Source: Anaerolinea thermophila UNI-1
GTDB lineage: Bacteria; Chloroflexota; Anaerolineae; Anaerolineales; Anaerolineaceae
Assembly: GCF_000199675.1 (NCBI RefSeq)
Contig: NC_014960.1
Coordinates: 1,488,001 to 1,552,000, forward strand
Direction: 5' to 3'
DNA: 64,000 bases
Shown in pieces: positions 1 to 8,382 of the stretch. How positions within the stretch are numbered: position 1 is the stretch's first letter; every line of letters starts with the position of its first letter. The notes under the pieces were generated by a model. That model did no database searches. It was given only the letters and a program-made list of their open reading frames with translations, and was not told the DNA's origin. A program made the translations under genes and the position numbers.

Positions 1-586
1 CCTGGTCGTTGGTGTAGGAGTGAATGGTGACCATCACGGCGTTCAAAATCTTGAATTTCTCATGCACCACTTTCGCAGCGGGTGCCAGACAGTTCGTGGT
101 GCAGGAGGCGTTGGAGACGATATGGTGTTTGGCGGGGTCATACTTGTCGTCATTCACACCCATGACGATGGTGATGTCTTCATTTTTCGCTGGGGCAGAA
201 ATGATGACTTTCTTGGCACCAGCCTGCAGGTGAGCGTTGGCGCCGGCTTTTCCTTTTGCAGGATCGCCCAGTGCATCGGTAAACACGCCGGTGGATTCAA
301 TCACAATATCCACGCCCAGATCCTTCCACGGCAGTTTGGCAGGATCTTTTTCGGCTAACACCTTAACGGTTTTGCCGTTGATCACAAGGTCGGTCCCGGA
401 AACTTCAACGGTGCCGTTGAAAATGCCGTAATTGGAATCATATTTGAACAGGTGGGCATTGGTTTTGGCGTCAAACAAGTCATTGACAGCCACAACTTCC
501 AGTTCGTTCGGGTATCGTTCCATAATGGCTTTCAATACCTGACGACCGATGCGTCCAAACCCATTAATACCAACTTTGACAGTCAT
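1..586 (-). CDS. gap: glyceraldehyde-3-phosphate dehydrogenase (type I), N-terminal part
   Basis: Glycolytic and gluconeogenic enzyme that oxidises glyceraldehyde-3-phosphate with NAD(P) and phosphate, in the cytosol. The first 195 codons are present and the rest runs off the left edge of the window. The N-terminus reads MTVKVGINGFGRIGRQ, the dinucleotide-binding glycine motif, and the catalytic cysteine lies in SNASCTTNCLAP near residue 153. The start at 586 is set by a strong TAAGGAGGTT ribosome site 4-13 bases upstream. A 16-bp palindrome lies about 30 bases upstream. The family assignment is secure from these motifs; which cofactor it prefers cannot be read here. Confidence 0.97.
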   Translation of the reverse strand, partial: MTVKVGINGFGRIGRQVLKAIMERYPNELEVVAVNDLFDAKTNAHLFKYDSNYGIFNGTVEVSGTDLVINGKTVKVLAEKDPAKLPWKDLGVDIVIESTGVFTDALGDPAKGKAGANAHLQAGAKKVIISAPAKNEDITIVMGVNDDKYDPAKHHIVSNASCTTNCLAPAAKVVHEKFKILNAVMVTIHSYTNDQ

Positions 587-616
587 GAAAAACCTCCTTA
601 TGAAGATATAAACTTG

Positions 617-632
617 ACATGCATATGCATGT
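617..632. promoter_or_regulatory. 16-bp perfect palindrome upstream of gap
   Basis: ACATGCATATGCATGT is a perfect 16-bp inverted repeat, 31 bases upstream of the GAPDH start codon and 77 bases beyond the yvcK stop. Its place between the gene start and any upstream promoter suits an operator for a dimeric repressor. No regulator is known for it here, so operator function is inference. Confidence 0.4.
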
Positions 633-708
633 GTCTTCCGGTTTTCTTTCTGAACCTTTGAATCCCCCTGAGTATGTCCAGACAAACCCATCTAATTATA
701 TACGATTT

Positions 709-2067
709 TCAGGATTCGACATTGTTCAAATTTTCACGAATGCTTAAAGGCCCCGTTCGGTCTTCGAAAATTTCCATGATTGCCTGGGCAAGTTTTTGCG
801 GATCATGACGAGTGGGACTCTCTGAATCAATCAGGTCTGTGCAATATACCGGGTAAGATTGTTTGAATTCCTCTCCTGCCAGAACCCATTGAATGCCCTC
901 CGGAAGGGATTTACTGGTGTTCTGGTTGCAAATGATGACGTCAAAGATTCCCTCTCCAATGTACTGCTCAATGGTTTTTACATGGTCCTCGCAGGTAAAG
1001 GAATCCGTTTCACCCCGCTGAGTTGCTACATTACAAATGAAGAATTTCAATCCACGACTCACCCGAAGGGCTTCAGCAATGTCTGATACCAGCAAATTTG
1101 GCAGAATACTGGTGAATAAACTTCCTGGACCAACAAGAATCAGGTCAGCATTCAGAATGGCTTGAATTGCCGGGGGGTAGGCTTTGGGGTTGTCTGGTTC
1201 AAGCCACACCCGGCGGATTTTCCCTTTTGCTTCCGGGATGCGACTCTCCCCCAGAATATGGATTTCTCTGGCGTGGTCGGGAAGTTGAACCTCTGCCGCC
1301 AGACGCACGTCATGCAGGGTGGAAGGATATACTCTTCCCCGCACTGCCAGCACTTTTCCCGACTCGGCAATGGCTTCTTCAAAACTTCCGGTAATTTCGG
1401 TCATGGCTGTGATGAATAAATTCCCCATGGAGTGCCCGGTGAGTCCGTTGCTTCCCGAAAAGCGGTACTGGAACAAATGGGTCATCAGAGTTTCATCATT
1501 TGCCAGGGCTGCCAGACAGTTGCGGATATCGCCGGGGGGAAGAATCCCGAGGGTGCGCCGTAGTTCTCCCGAAGAGCCACCATCATCTGCCACGGTAACA
1601 ATAGCGGTGATGTTGTGTGTATAGGCCTTAATACCCCTTAACAGGCTGTACAAGCCCGTTCCGCCACCGATCGCAACAATGCGGGGCCCACGTTCGCGCT
1701 TGCGAAATTCAGAGAGGGAATCCAGTACCCGTTTACCCGGTTGGATGAATGGGCTGAGCAGGGTCTTGTTGAAGCCCCAAAGACCTATCAGCAATAACCC
1801 TAGCCCGATTCCTCCAAAAATCAACACGCGGAGAGGACGGGTGAGGAAGCGTAACGCCAGGAAAGAAACGGCGGGCAACCACCAGGTATCGGGAGCATTT
1901 CGGTAAAAATCCAGCAAAAGCATGGCAATCCCTACACCAATGAAGGTGTTGCCCAGCATGATTAATAACAGCCATCTTTTTAACCCCACCCCTGGGGATA
2001 ACCATCGAAGTTCCCGTCGAAGAATTCCCAGAAAGGTGCGGAAGAAAGGTTTGCGCATGTTCGGCAT
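709..2067 (-). CDS. yvcK: gluconeogenesis factor YvcK/CofD family, membrane-anchored
   Basis: YvcK proteins bind UDP-sugars and are needed for growth on gluconeogenic carbon sources and for cell shape; they are related to the transferase CofD. The nucleotide-binding start IVAIGGGTGLYSLLRG is near residue 130, followed by TVADDGGSSGELRR and PPGDIRNCL, all family signatures. At 452 residues it is longer than the roughly 320-residue Bacillus protein because of a 120-residue N-terminal extension with two or three hydrophobic segments. It ends 122 bases upstream of gap and is in the same orientation. No clear ribosome site decides between Met1 and Met4. The link to gap fits a role in carbon flux, which is inference. 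Confidence 0.92.
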   Translation of the reverse strand: MPNMRKPFFRTFLGILRRELRWLSPGVGLKRWLLLIMLGNTFIGVGIAMLLLDFYRNAPDTWWLPAVSFLALRFLTRPLRVLIFGGIGLGLLLIGLWGFNKTLLSPFIQPGKRVLDSLSEFRKRERGPRIVAIGGGTGLYSLLRGIKAYTHNITAIVTVADDGGSSGELRRTLGILPPGDIRNCLAALANDETLMTHLFQYRFSGSNGLTGHSMGNLFITAMTEITGSFEEAIAESGKVLAVRGRVYPSTLHDVRLAAEVQLPDHAREIHILGESRIPEAKGKIRRVWLEPDNPKAYPPAIQAILNADLILVGPGSLFTSILPNLLVSDIAEALRVSRGLKFFICNVATQRGETDSFTCEDHVKTIEQYIGEGIFDVIICNQNTSKSLPEGIQWVLAGEEFKQSYPVYCTDLIDSESPTRHDPQKLAQAIMEIFEDRTGPLSIRENLNNVES

Positions 2068-2140
2068 ACGCGGTAGAATATAGCAGCGATTTGATTTTGA
2101 GTCAACGATGTGAACCCAAAGGATTAGGCAGGGATTCTTT

Positions 2141-3073
2141 ATGGACTATTACATCGCTGTAGATATTGGGGGAACCCAGTTACGAGCCGCACTGTACCCG
2201 GAGGGAGAACAGAAAGCTGTATCTCAGAAGCGTATCCCCACACAGACCAAAGATCAGTCTCCCGTAGATCGTCTGCTGGAACTGATTAAGAATATTATGC
2301 CCTCGCAGGGTAAAGTCAAAGCCATTGGTATGGCAGCACCGGGCCCCATTAATCCCAAGACTGGAATTTTGTATGCCGCTCCGAACATCCCCGGGTGGGT
2401 GAATCTTCCCCTGGCGCAGATTGTTCAGGATCGTTTCAAGGTCCCCACGCTTTTAGGAAATGATGCTAACCTTGCCGCCATGGGGGAGTGGAAATTTGGT
2501 GCGGGGCGTGGGTATCAGCATTTGCTCTACATGACTGTCAGCACAGGCATCGGCGGTGGTGTGATTGAGGAAGGAAAATTGCTGTTAGGTTATAAAGGAT
2601 TAGCGGCGGAAATCGGGCATATCACGGTGGACCCTAATGGCCCACTGTGTGGTTGTGGACAGCGAGGACATCTGGAAGCGCTGGCTTCAGGTACGGCAAT
2701 TGCGCGTTATGTTTCCGAGCAACTCGCTAGTGGGGTGCCTTCATCCATGGCTGAACTGCCCGCTGTGACGGCGCGCGATGTTAGCCTGGCGGCAGAACAG
2801 GGAGACCCATTGGCGCGGGAAGCGCTTGCCCGCGCAGGGCGTTATTTGGGTCGAGCCATTGCAGATTTCCTGCATTTATTCAATCCCCAAATTGTGATTA
2901 TCGGGGGTGGGGTCTCTCGTAGTGGGCGTTATTTCCTCGATCCCTTGCGGAACTCAATTGCGGAATATGTGATTTCCCCAGAGTATTTGCATGGATTGGT
3001 GGTAACCACGGCCTCTCTTGGGGATGATGCGGGACTGCTGGGTGCCCTGGCGCTAGCACAAACTGTGGAGTAA
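2141..3073 (+). CDS. ROK-family sugar kinase, probable glucokinase
   Basis: ROK kinases phosphorylate hexoses such as glucose with ATP in the cytosol. The N-terminal phosphate loop reads AVDIGGTQLRA. The middle has VSTGIGGGVI, and the ROK zinc site is the GH of EIGHI followed by CGCGQRGHLEA near residues 170-182. The 310-residue length is normal. It has no N-terminal DNA-binding domain, so it is an enzyme and not a ROK repressor. It is divergent from yvcK across a 73-base gap and is followed by a terminator, so it is probably transcribed alone. The exact sugar cannot be told from sequence. Confidence 0.9.
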   Translation: MDYYIAVDIGGTQLRAALYPEGEQKAVSQKRIPTQTKDQSPVDRLLELIKNIMPSQGKVKAIGMAAPGPINPKTGILYAAPNIPGWVNLPLAQIVQDRFKVPTLLGNDANLAAMGEWKFGAGRGYQHLLYMTVSTGIGGGVIEEGKLLLGYKGLAAEIGHITVDPNGPLCGCGQRGHLEALASGTAIARYVSEQLASGVPSSMAELPAVTARDVSLAAEQGDPLAREALARAGRYLGRAIADFLHLFNPQIVIIGGGVSRSGRYFLDPLRNSIAEYVISPEYLHGLVVTTASLGDDAGLLGALALAQTVE

Positions 3074-3086
3074 AGGATGACTATGC

Positions 3087-3116
3087 AACCGGAGGTAAGA
3101 ACCTCCGGTTTTTTTT
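3087..3116 (+). terminator. intrinsic terminator after the ROK kinase
   Basis: A perfect 10-bp stem (AACCGGAGGT / ACCTCCGGTT) with a 4-base AAGA loop is followed by a run of T. It starts 14 bases after the ROK kinase stop codon. Confidence 0.93.
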
Positions 3117-3150
3117 GTCACATCGAAATACGATGGGGTTGTTGGTTTTA

Positions 3151-3180
3151 TTGGCGAAAAATCGCTGAATTTGCTACACT
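3151..3180 (+). promoter_or_regulatory. sigma-70-like promoter for the aminotransferase
   Basis: TTGGCG and TACACT are separated by 18 bases. The -10 box ends 52 bases upstream of the aminotransferase start, just past the preceding terminator. This is a match to consensus only. Confidence 0.5.
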
Positions 3181-3232
3181 AATTGAGGTACACCATTCCA
3201 ATACCCAAAGACACTCAGGAGGCTTTTTCCAT

Positions 3233-4554
3233 ATGGTTACCAGGCTGAAACTGCCCGGCGTTATTGCACAATCCCTGATTGAACGCGATCATCGTGTGAT
3301 ATCACCTTCCTATCCGCGTGGTTATCCCTTCGTCATGGATCACGGAAAAGGTTGTGAAGTATGGGACGTGGACGGCAATCGTTTCCTGGATTTTGCCGCA
3401 GGCATTGCAGTGAACTCGACCGGGCATAGTCATCCCAAAGTGGTCAAAGCCATTCAGGAGCAAGCCGAAAAGTTTTTGCACATCTCATCAGATTTTTACC
3501 ATGAGGGATGGATCAGATTGGGAGAATCCCTGAATGATATTGCGCCTTTCAATGAACCGGCTGTTTCTTTCATGACCAATTCAGGTACCGAAAGTGTGGA
3601 GGCGGCGATTAAACTCGCCCGCTATGTCACCGGGCGCACCCAGTTTATTGGCTTTCTGGGGGATTTCACGGACGAACGATGGGGGCTGTGACGTTCACCG
3701 CCAGCAAGAACCACTATCATCGTGGTTTCTTTCCACTGATGAATGGGGTGACTCATGTACCATATCCGGACCCATATCGCCCGGTTTTACAGAGCCTGCC
3801 GGGTGAACCTTATGGAGAAACGGTTGTTCGTTATATTGAGGAGCAGGTTTTGGGAAAAATTTTACCCCCAGAAGACGTTGCTGGAATTCTGGTTGAGCCA
3901 ATTCAGGGAGAAGGTGGTTATATTGTTCCAGCGGAAGGCTTCTTCCCGGCATTACGTCAGTTATGCGACCGTTACGGTATTCTGCTGATCGTGGATGAAG
4001 TTCAGTCTGGCATGGGCCGTACTGGCAAGTGGTGGGCAATTGAGCATTTTGGGGTAGAACCTGATATTGTCTGCGCGGCAAAAGGAATTGCCTCTGGTTT
4101 ACCGCTGGGTGCTATGATCGCCCGTAAACGACTGATGAAATGGCCCAAGGGTTCGCACGGTAATACCTTTGGCGGGAATCCTCTTTCTTGTGCGGCGGCG
4201 CTGGCAACCATTGAACTGATTGGTAGTGAATATCTGCAAAATGCTGCTGAAGTAGGAACTTATACTCTGGGGAAGTTACGCGAAATGTCTCTGCGACATC
4301 CTTCCATAGGGGATGTGCGTGGAATTGGATTGATGATTGGCATTGAATTTGTGAAGGACAGGCAAACCCGGCATCCTGATGAGAAATTCAGGGACAAAGT
4401 GGTGGATCTGGCATTTGAACATGGTTTGCTCTTGCTGGGGTGCGGTAAGAGCGTCATTCGCATTTCACCGCCACTTTGCATTACTCGACAGGAAGTCGAT
4501 GAGGGGTTGGAAATCCTGGAGCGAGCCATTTACCTGGCAGAGGAAGCATGTTAG
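3233..4554 (+). pseudogene. class-III PLP aminotransferase (acetylornithine/4-aminobutyrate type), one-base frameshift
   Basis: Class-III aminotransferases move an amino group from substrates such as acetylornithine, GABA or ornithine to 2-oxoglutarate. The start at 3233 follows an AGGAGG site. Frame one covers NSGTESVEAAIKLAR and stops at 3691. The second frame continues from about 3663 with HGRTMGAVTFTASK, DEVQSGMGRTGKWW and the PLP-lysine region AAKGIASGLPLGA. The join is at a G5 run (3658-3662). Adding one G restores GFLGGFHGRTMGA, a normal family sequence, giving about 440 residues. All later motifs are intact, so this is either a very recent mutation, a sequencing error or, less likely, programmed slippage. 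The histidine kinase overlaps its end by 7 bases. Substrate is unknown. Confidence 0.85.
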
Positions 4555-6113
4555 AACCGCTCTTACCCGATTTTCGAGTCCGTCAACGTGATTACCTGCT
4601 GGAAATTGCCCGAGCGTTAACCCAGGAACTGGATTTAAAGAAACTTCTGGGTCGTATTCTTCGTATAGCCATTGAAATGCTGGCGGGACAGGCAGGGTTG
4701 ATTGCGCTCCGGGAGGAAGAAGGTGGCTGGCGCGTGGTGGTTACTCAAGGGATCCCCATGGCTTTCTTGCGAGCAATTGAGAATGTACTGGCAAATGTCC
4801 CTGCCGATGAGGATCCCGAACGATACGAACTTCCGGAAATTAATCGTCAGGTAAATGAATTAGCACAAGCCGCAAGTATGGGGTTGTTGCATGGCATTGT
4901 CCTGCCTCTCATTACACTTCAGCGTGTGGTGGGGTTGATTGTCATCTTCCGTTCGTATGCCGGCAGTTTTACCTCCAATGATATTGCCTTGTTGAGCAGT
5001 TTCGCCGACCAGGCAGCCATTGCGGTGCAAAATGCTCAGTTGTACACACAAACGAATCTGGAGAAAGAAAGGCTTAATGCTTTACTGGACTCCCTGGCAG
5101 ACGGAATCCTGATTCTCCGTCCGGATCATTCCATTGAGCGCTGTAACCCGGCAATTTCCAGGATGTTGAATTTGCCATTAGAAAATATTCGCGGCAGACG
5201 TCATGATGAAATCATCCGCTGGAGCAAACCCCCACAGGGAATCACTCTCGAACAAGCCGAATCAGATGGCTGGCCTCTTACTCCGCATGCATACCTTTAC
5301 GTTGAAGGGGATCTTTCCCGCTCTGGTTTAGCCCCCTTGCCGGTTGGGATTACCTATGCGCCTTTGATCTCTTCCGAAAATAAACTGGTCAATATTATTG
5401 CCACGGTGAGAGACATTACTCGTTTCCGTCAGGCGGAAGAGTTAAAATCTACTTTTATCTCCATTGTAAGTCATGAACTTAAGACCCCCGTGGCACTGAT
5501 TAAGGGCTATGTAAGTACTTTGCGTAGAGAAGACGCTTCCTGGGACCCGGAAATCATTCAGGACAGCCTGAAGGTGATCGAGGAAGAAGCCGACCGCTTA
5601 GCGGTGATGATTGAGAACCTGCTGGATGCTTCACGCTTGCAAGCCGGTGGTTTAACTCTGAAGAAGAGCGATTTGTCTCTTCCAGAATTGGCTCGGCGAG
5701 TAGCTCAGCGGATGCAAACTCAGACTTCCTCTCACCGCATTGTGGTGGATTTTCCAGACGATTTTCCTATTGTGCTTGCCGATGAAGGCAGACTACAACA
5801 GGTGCTGACCAATTTGATAGGCAATGCGATCAAGTACGCTCCTGGTGGAGAGATCCGTGTGCATGGAGAGGCACGTGGAAATCAGATTATCGTTTGTGTG
5901 AGTGACCAGGGCCCTGGTATCAACCCTGAGGATGTCCCTCATGTGTTTGATCGCTTTTACCGTAACCCTGAAGCAGCAAAAAAGACGAAAGGTGCGGGGT
6001 TGGGTTTGTATTTGTCACGGGCTATCATTGAGGCGCATGGAGGAAGGATTTGGGTAGATAGTCACCCCGGTCAACAGGGTGCTCGAATTTGTTTCACCTT
6101 GCCCCGAGATTAG
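4548..6113 (+). CDS. sensor histidine kinase with GAF and PAS domains
   Basis: Signal-sensing histidine kinase without obvious membrane helices, so probably cytosolic. A GAF domain spans about residues 15-165, a PAS domain about 180-295, and then the kinase core. The core has the H box SIVSHELKTPVALIKG near residue 312, the N box NLIGNAIKYAPGG, the G1 box DQGPGI and the G2 box KGAGLGLYLSR. All ATP-binding motifs are present. It overlaps the end of the aminotransferase gene by 7 bases, so the two are probably co-transcribed and translationally coupled. No response regulator gene is adjacent, so the partner and signal are unknown. Confidence 0.92.
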   Translation: MLEPLLPDFRVRQRDYLLEIARALTQELDLKKLLGRILRIAIEMLAGQAGLIALREEEGGWRVVVTQGIPMAFLRAIENVLANVPADEDPERYELPEINRQVNELAQAASMGLLHGIVLPLITLQRVVGLIVIFRSYAGSFTSNDIALLSSFADQAAIAVQNAQLYTQTNLEKERLNALLDSLADGILILRPDHSIERCNPAISRMLNLPLENIRGRRHDEIIRWSKPPQGITLEQAESDGWPLTPHAYLYVEGDLSRSGLAPLPVGITYAPLISSENKLVNIIATVRDITRFRQAEELKSTFISIVSHELKTPVALIKGYVSTLRREDASWDPEIIQDSLKVIEEEADRLAVMIENLLDASRLQAGGLTLKKSDLSLPELARRVAQRMQTQTSSHRIVVDFPDDFPIVLADEGRLQQVLTNLIGNAIKYAPGGEIRVHGEARGNQIIVCVSDQGPGINPEDVPHVFDRFYRNPEAAKKTKGAGLGLYLSRAIIEAHGGRIWVDSHPGQQGARICFTLPRD

Positions 6114-6134
6114 CAGCAGTTCCATGGAGCGGAG

Positions 6135-6143
6135 TGGTATAAT
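6135..6143 (+). promoter_or_regulatory. extended -10 promoter element
   Basis: TGGTATAAT (TGn plus a perfect TATAAT) lies 31 bases upstream of the CpXC gene start. No good -35 box is seen, as is common for extended -10 promoters. Confidence 0.55.
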
Positions 6144-6174
6144 CCCTTCATCTTTTGAACGTTAAGGAAGTTCT

Positions 6175-7524
6175 ATGGCGAAAATTCAAACTTCTTGCCC
6201 ACGATGCCGCCAGCCCGTCCTCGCGGAGGTCGAGCAGTTGCTGGATATGAAGGTCGACCCCAAAGCCAAACAGAAACTTTTGGCAGGAACATACAATCGT
6301 GCTGTTTGTCAGAATTGTGGTTATGATGGACCTATCCCCATGCCGTTGGTGTATCACGATCCGGAGAAAGAACTACTCCTCACCTATTTCCCGCCGGAAT
6401 TGGGGATCCCATTGAATGAACAGGAACGCTTGTTAGGCCCTTATATCAAGCAGGTCACCGAGCGTCTTCAGCCTGAAGAGCGCAAGGCTTACCTCTTCCG
6501 TCCCCAATCCATGCTGACCATGCAAACCATGATTGATCGCGTTCTGGAGGCGGATGGTATTACCCGCGAAATGATCGAAAAGTCGCAGAAGCGCCTCAAC
6601 CTGATTCAACGTTTGTTGAATGCTACGCCTTCTTCCCGTCCCGAAATTGTTCGTCAGGAAGAAGAAATCATCGATCAGGAATTTTTCCAGATGCTGGGTC
6701 AGTTAATTGAAGCCTCTCTGGCAGGAGGGGATCGTGCTACTGCCCAGGCATTGGTAAACCTTCAGAAGGAAATCCTTCCTCTTACACAGGTTGGACAACA
6801 AATTTTATCTGACTCTTCGGCAATTCAAACAGCCTTACAAGATCTTCAAGAGGCTGGTAAACGTGGACTTACCCGGGAAGCTTTGCTGGATTTGATGCTG
6901 AAGCAGACCAATCCAGCGGCTGTAGAAGCACTGGCACGGGTCACAGTTACGGGTTTGGATTATGAATTTTTTACTATCCTGAGCGAGCGCATAGAAAAGG
7001 CTCCAGAAGCCGAACAGAGCCGCCTGGTGCAACTCCGCGATAAATTGTTGGCGATGACTCAGGAAGTGAATCGGCAAATTCAGGAACAGATGCAGTCGGC
7101 TCGAAAACTGGTTGACAATATCCTGAACGCTCCCAATCTGGAGAAGGCTCTCGAAGAAAATTTGGGGTCGCTGGATGAATTTTTTGCCGAAGCCTTACGC
7201 GAAGCTCTTGAACAAGCACGGCAAAAAGGAGATATTGAACGCAGTGCCCGTATTCAAAAGATTGTGAGTATTTTGCAGGAAGCCGCCAAACCTCCCGCAG
7301 AGTACGAGTTAATCGAGAATTTGCTCAGCCTTCAGGATGAGGTTTCACGTCGTGAGTTGCTGGAGAAAAATGAAGAAAAAATCACTCCAGAGTTTCTTCA
7401 GATTTTATCCGGGCTGGTTTCTCAAATGGAGGAACAGGGGCAGGAAGAATTTGCCCATCAGCTGGAGAGGGTTTACAAGCAGGTTTTACGCTTCAGTATG
7501 GAAATGAATATGAAGCGAGGATAA
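6175..7524 (+). CDS. CpXC-domain protein with long helical region
   Basis: The first 70 residues hold two CxxC pairs, SCPRCRQP and CQNCGYDGP, followed by PLVYHDPEKELLLTY, which fits the CpXC domain, a presumed zinc-binding module of unknown function. Residues 110-449 are mostly charged and predicted helical, rich in Glu, Gln, Arg and Leu, with no membrane segment. The start has an AAGGAAG ribosome site. It is transcribed alone between an extended -10 promoter and a terminator. The helical part may be a scaffold or coiled coil, but no function can be assigned. Confidence 0.8.
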   Translation: MAKIQTSCPRCRQPVLAEVEQLLDMKVDPKAKQKLLAGTYNRAVCQNCGYDGPIPMPLVYHDPEKELLLTYFPPELGIPLNEQERLLGPYIKQVTERLQPEERKAYLFRPQSMLTMQTMIDRVLEADGITREMIEKSQKRLNLIQRLLNATPSSRPEIVRQEEEIIDQEFFQMLGQLIEASLAGGDRATAQALVNLQKEILPLTQVGQQILSDSSAIQTALQDLQEAGKRGLTREALLDLMLKQTNPAAVEALARVTVTGLDYEFFTILSERIEKAPEAEQSRLVQLRDKLLAMTQEVNRQIQEQMQSARKLVDNILNAPNLEKALEENLGSLDEFFAEALREALEQARQKGDIERSARIQKIVSILQEAAKPPAEYELIENLLSLQDEVSRRELLEKNEEKITPEFLQILSGLVSQMEEQGQEEFAHQLERVYKQVLRFSMEMNMKRG

Positions 7525-7544
7525 CCCAATGTGATTTAACTCTC

Positions 7545-7572
7545 ACAGGGCGGTCTCCAAAGATCGCCCTGT
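7545..7572. terminator. bidirectional terminator between convergent genes
   Basis: ACAGGGCGGTC and GATCGCCCTGT pair almost perfectly around a 6-base loop. The hairpin lies between the stop codons of the CpXC gene and the convergent FHA gene, so it can serve both. The T tracts are short. Confidence 0.75.
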
Positions 7573-7577
7573 TTATC

Positions 7578-8246
7578 TTAAGATTCTACAGGTGGATTAT
7601 CCAAACGCAGTCCATGACCTCGGATGGTTAGAATGTAATTATGGTGCGGGTCAATTTCGGCAAGACGTTCACGCAGTCTTCTTACCAGTGCATCGAAGGC
7701 TTGCTCGGTTACTCCGAAGGCTTCATCTCCCCAAACGGCTTGAATCAATTCCTCGCGAGATACCACCTCTCCCTGCTGTCTTTCCAGGGCTTGCAGGAGT
7801 CTGAATTGCTGGGCAGACAATGGCGGTAGGACTTCCTTGCCGTTTAACCATAGTCGCCGTGAACGTTCGTCCAATCGTAAGCGATATTTTGTAGCCTGAG
7901 TGGAGATGAACGCATTTCCCAAAGGCAGGGTTGCATCGGAAATTAGGAAAGTGAAATGCTGAACCAGTGCTACCTGGAAAGCATCTCCATCCTGTAAAGA
8001 TACCGGATCTTCCACACGTTTTCCCAGGTAGTAAGTGCCATTTTTACTCCCCAGGTCTTCCAGTATGGCACCGTTTGGCGTTGGGGAGATGCGGGCATGG
8101 TAGCGGGAAATCTGTCGGTCGGGGATGACAATATCACAGGATGGATCCCGTCCGATAAGCAGGGCTTTGTCCATTGTCCAACGCTGTCCGGACAGGGGTC
8201 CTATGGAAGCCACCAGCAAAGGTGCCTCTGAGCCGCTTTGTGTCAT
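7578..8246 (-). CDS. FHA domain fused to OmpR-type winged-helix regulator
   Basis: A predicted phosphothreonine-responsive DNA-binding protein. Residues 10-100 form an FHA domain with LIGRDPSCDIVIPD, ISRYHARI and LGSKNGTY, the residues that bind phosphothreonine. Residues 120-218 form an OmpR/PhoB-type winged helix with LSAQQFRLLQALERQQGEV and VVRRL-type recognition region followed by IRGHGLRL. There is no receiver domain. It is divergent from a Ser/Thr kinase gene 136 bases away, which is the likely source of the phosphorylated partner. The pairing resembles mycobacterial EmbR with its kinase, though EmbR has the domains in the other order. Target genes are unknown. Confidence 0.88.
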   Translation of the reverse strand: MTQSGSEAPLLVASIGPLSGQRWTMDKALLIGRDPSCDIVIPDRQISRYHARISPTPNGAILEDLGSKNGTYYLGKRVEDPVSLQDGDAFQVALVQHFTFLISDATLPLGNAFISTQATKYRLRLDERSRRLWLNGKEVLPPLSAQQFRLLQALERQQGEVVSREELIQAVWGDEAFGVTEQAFDALVRRLRERLAEIDPHHNYILTIRGHGLRLDNPPVES

Positions 8247-8315
8247 CTAATCCCTCCGATACGGTATAATATATCAAAGAATCATACTTTTGATAACCCT
8301 GCAGCGGGTCGTCCG

Positions 8316-8366
8316 AACCAAACTCAGACAATTACGCCGAACCTTTTGATTGTCTGGGTGGTTTTT
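8316..8366 (+). terminator. terminator-like hairpin in the kinase leader
   Basis: CAGACAAT and ATTGTCTG form an 8-bp core. It extends through a GU pair and a CG pair, then past a 2-base bulge with AACCA / TGGTT, and ends in a T run. It stops 16 bases before the Ser/Thr kinase start codon, so it sits in that gene's leader and could act as an attenuator. Confidence 0.6.
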
Positions 8367-8382
8367 CTACAGGTAGGAGGAG

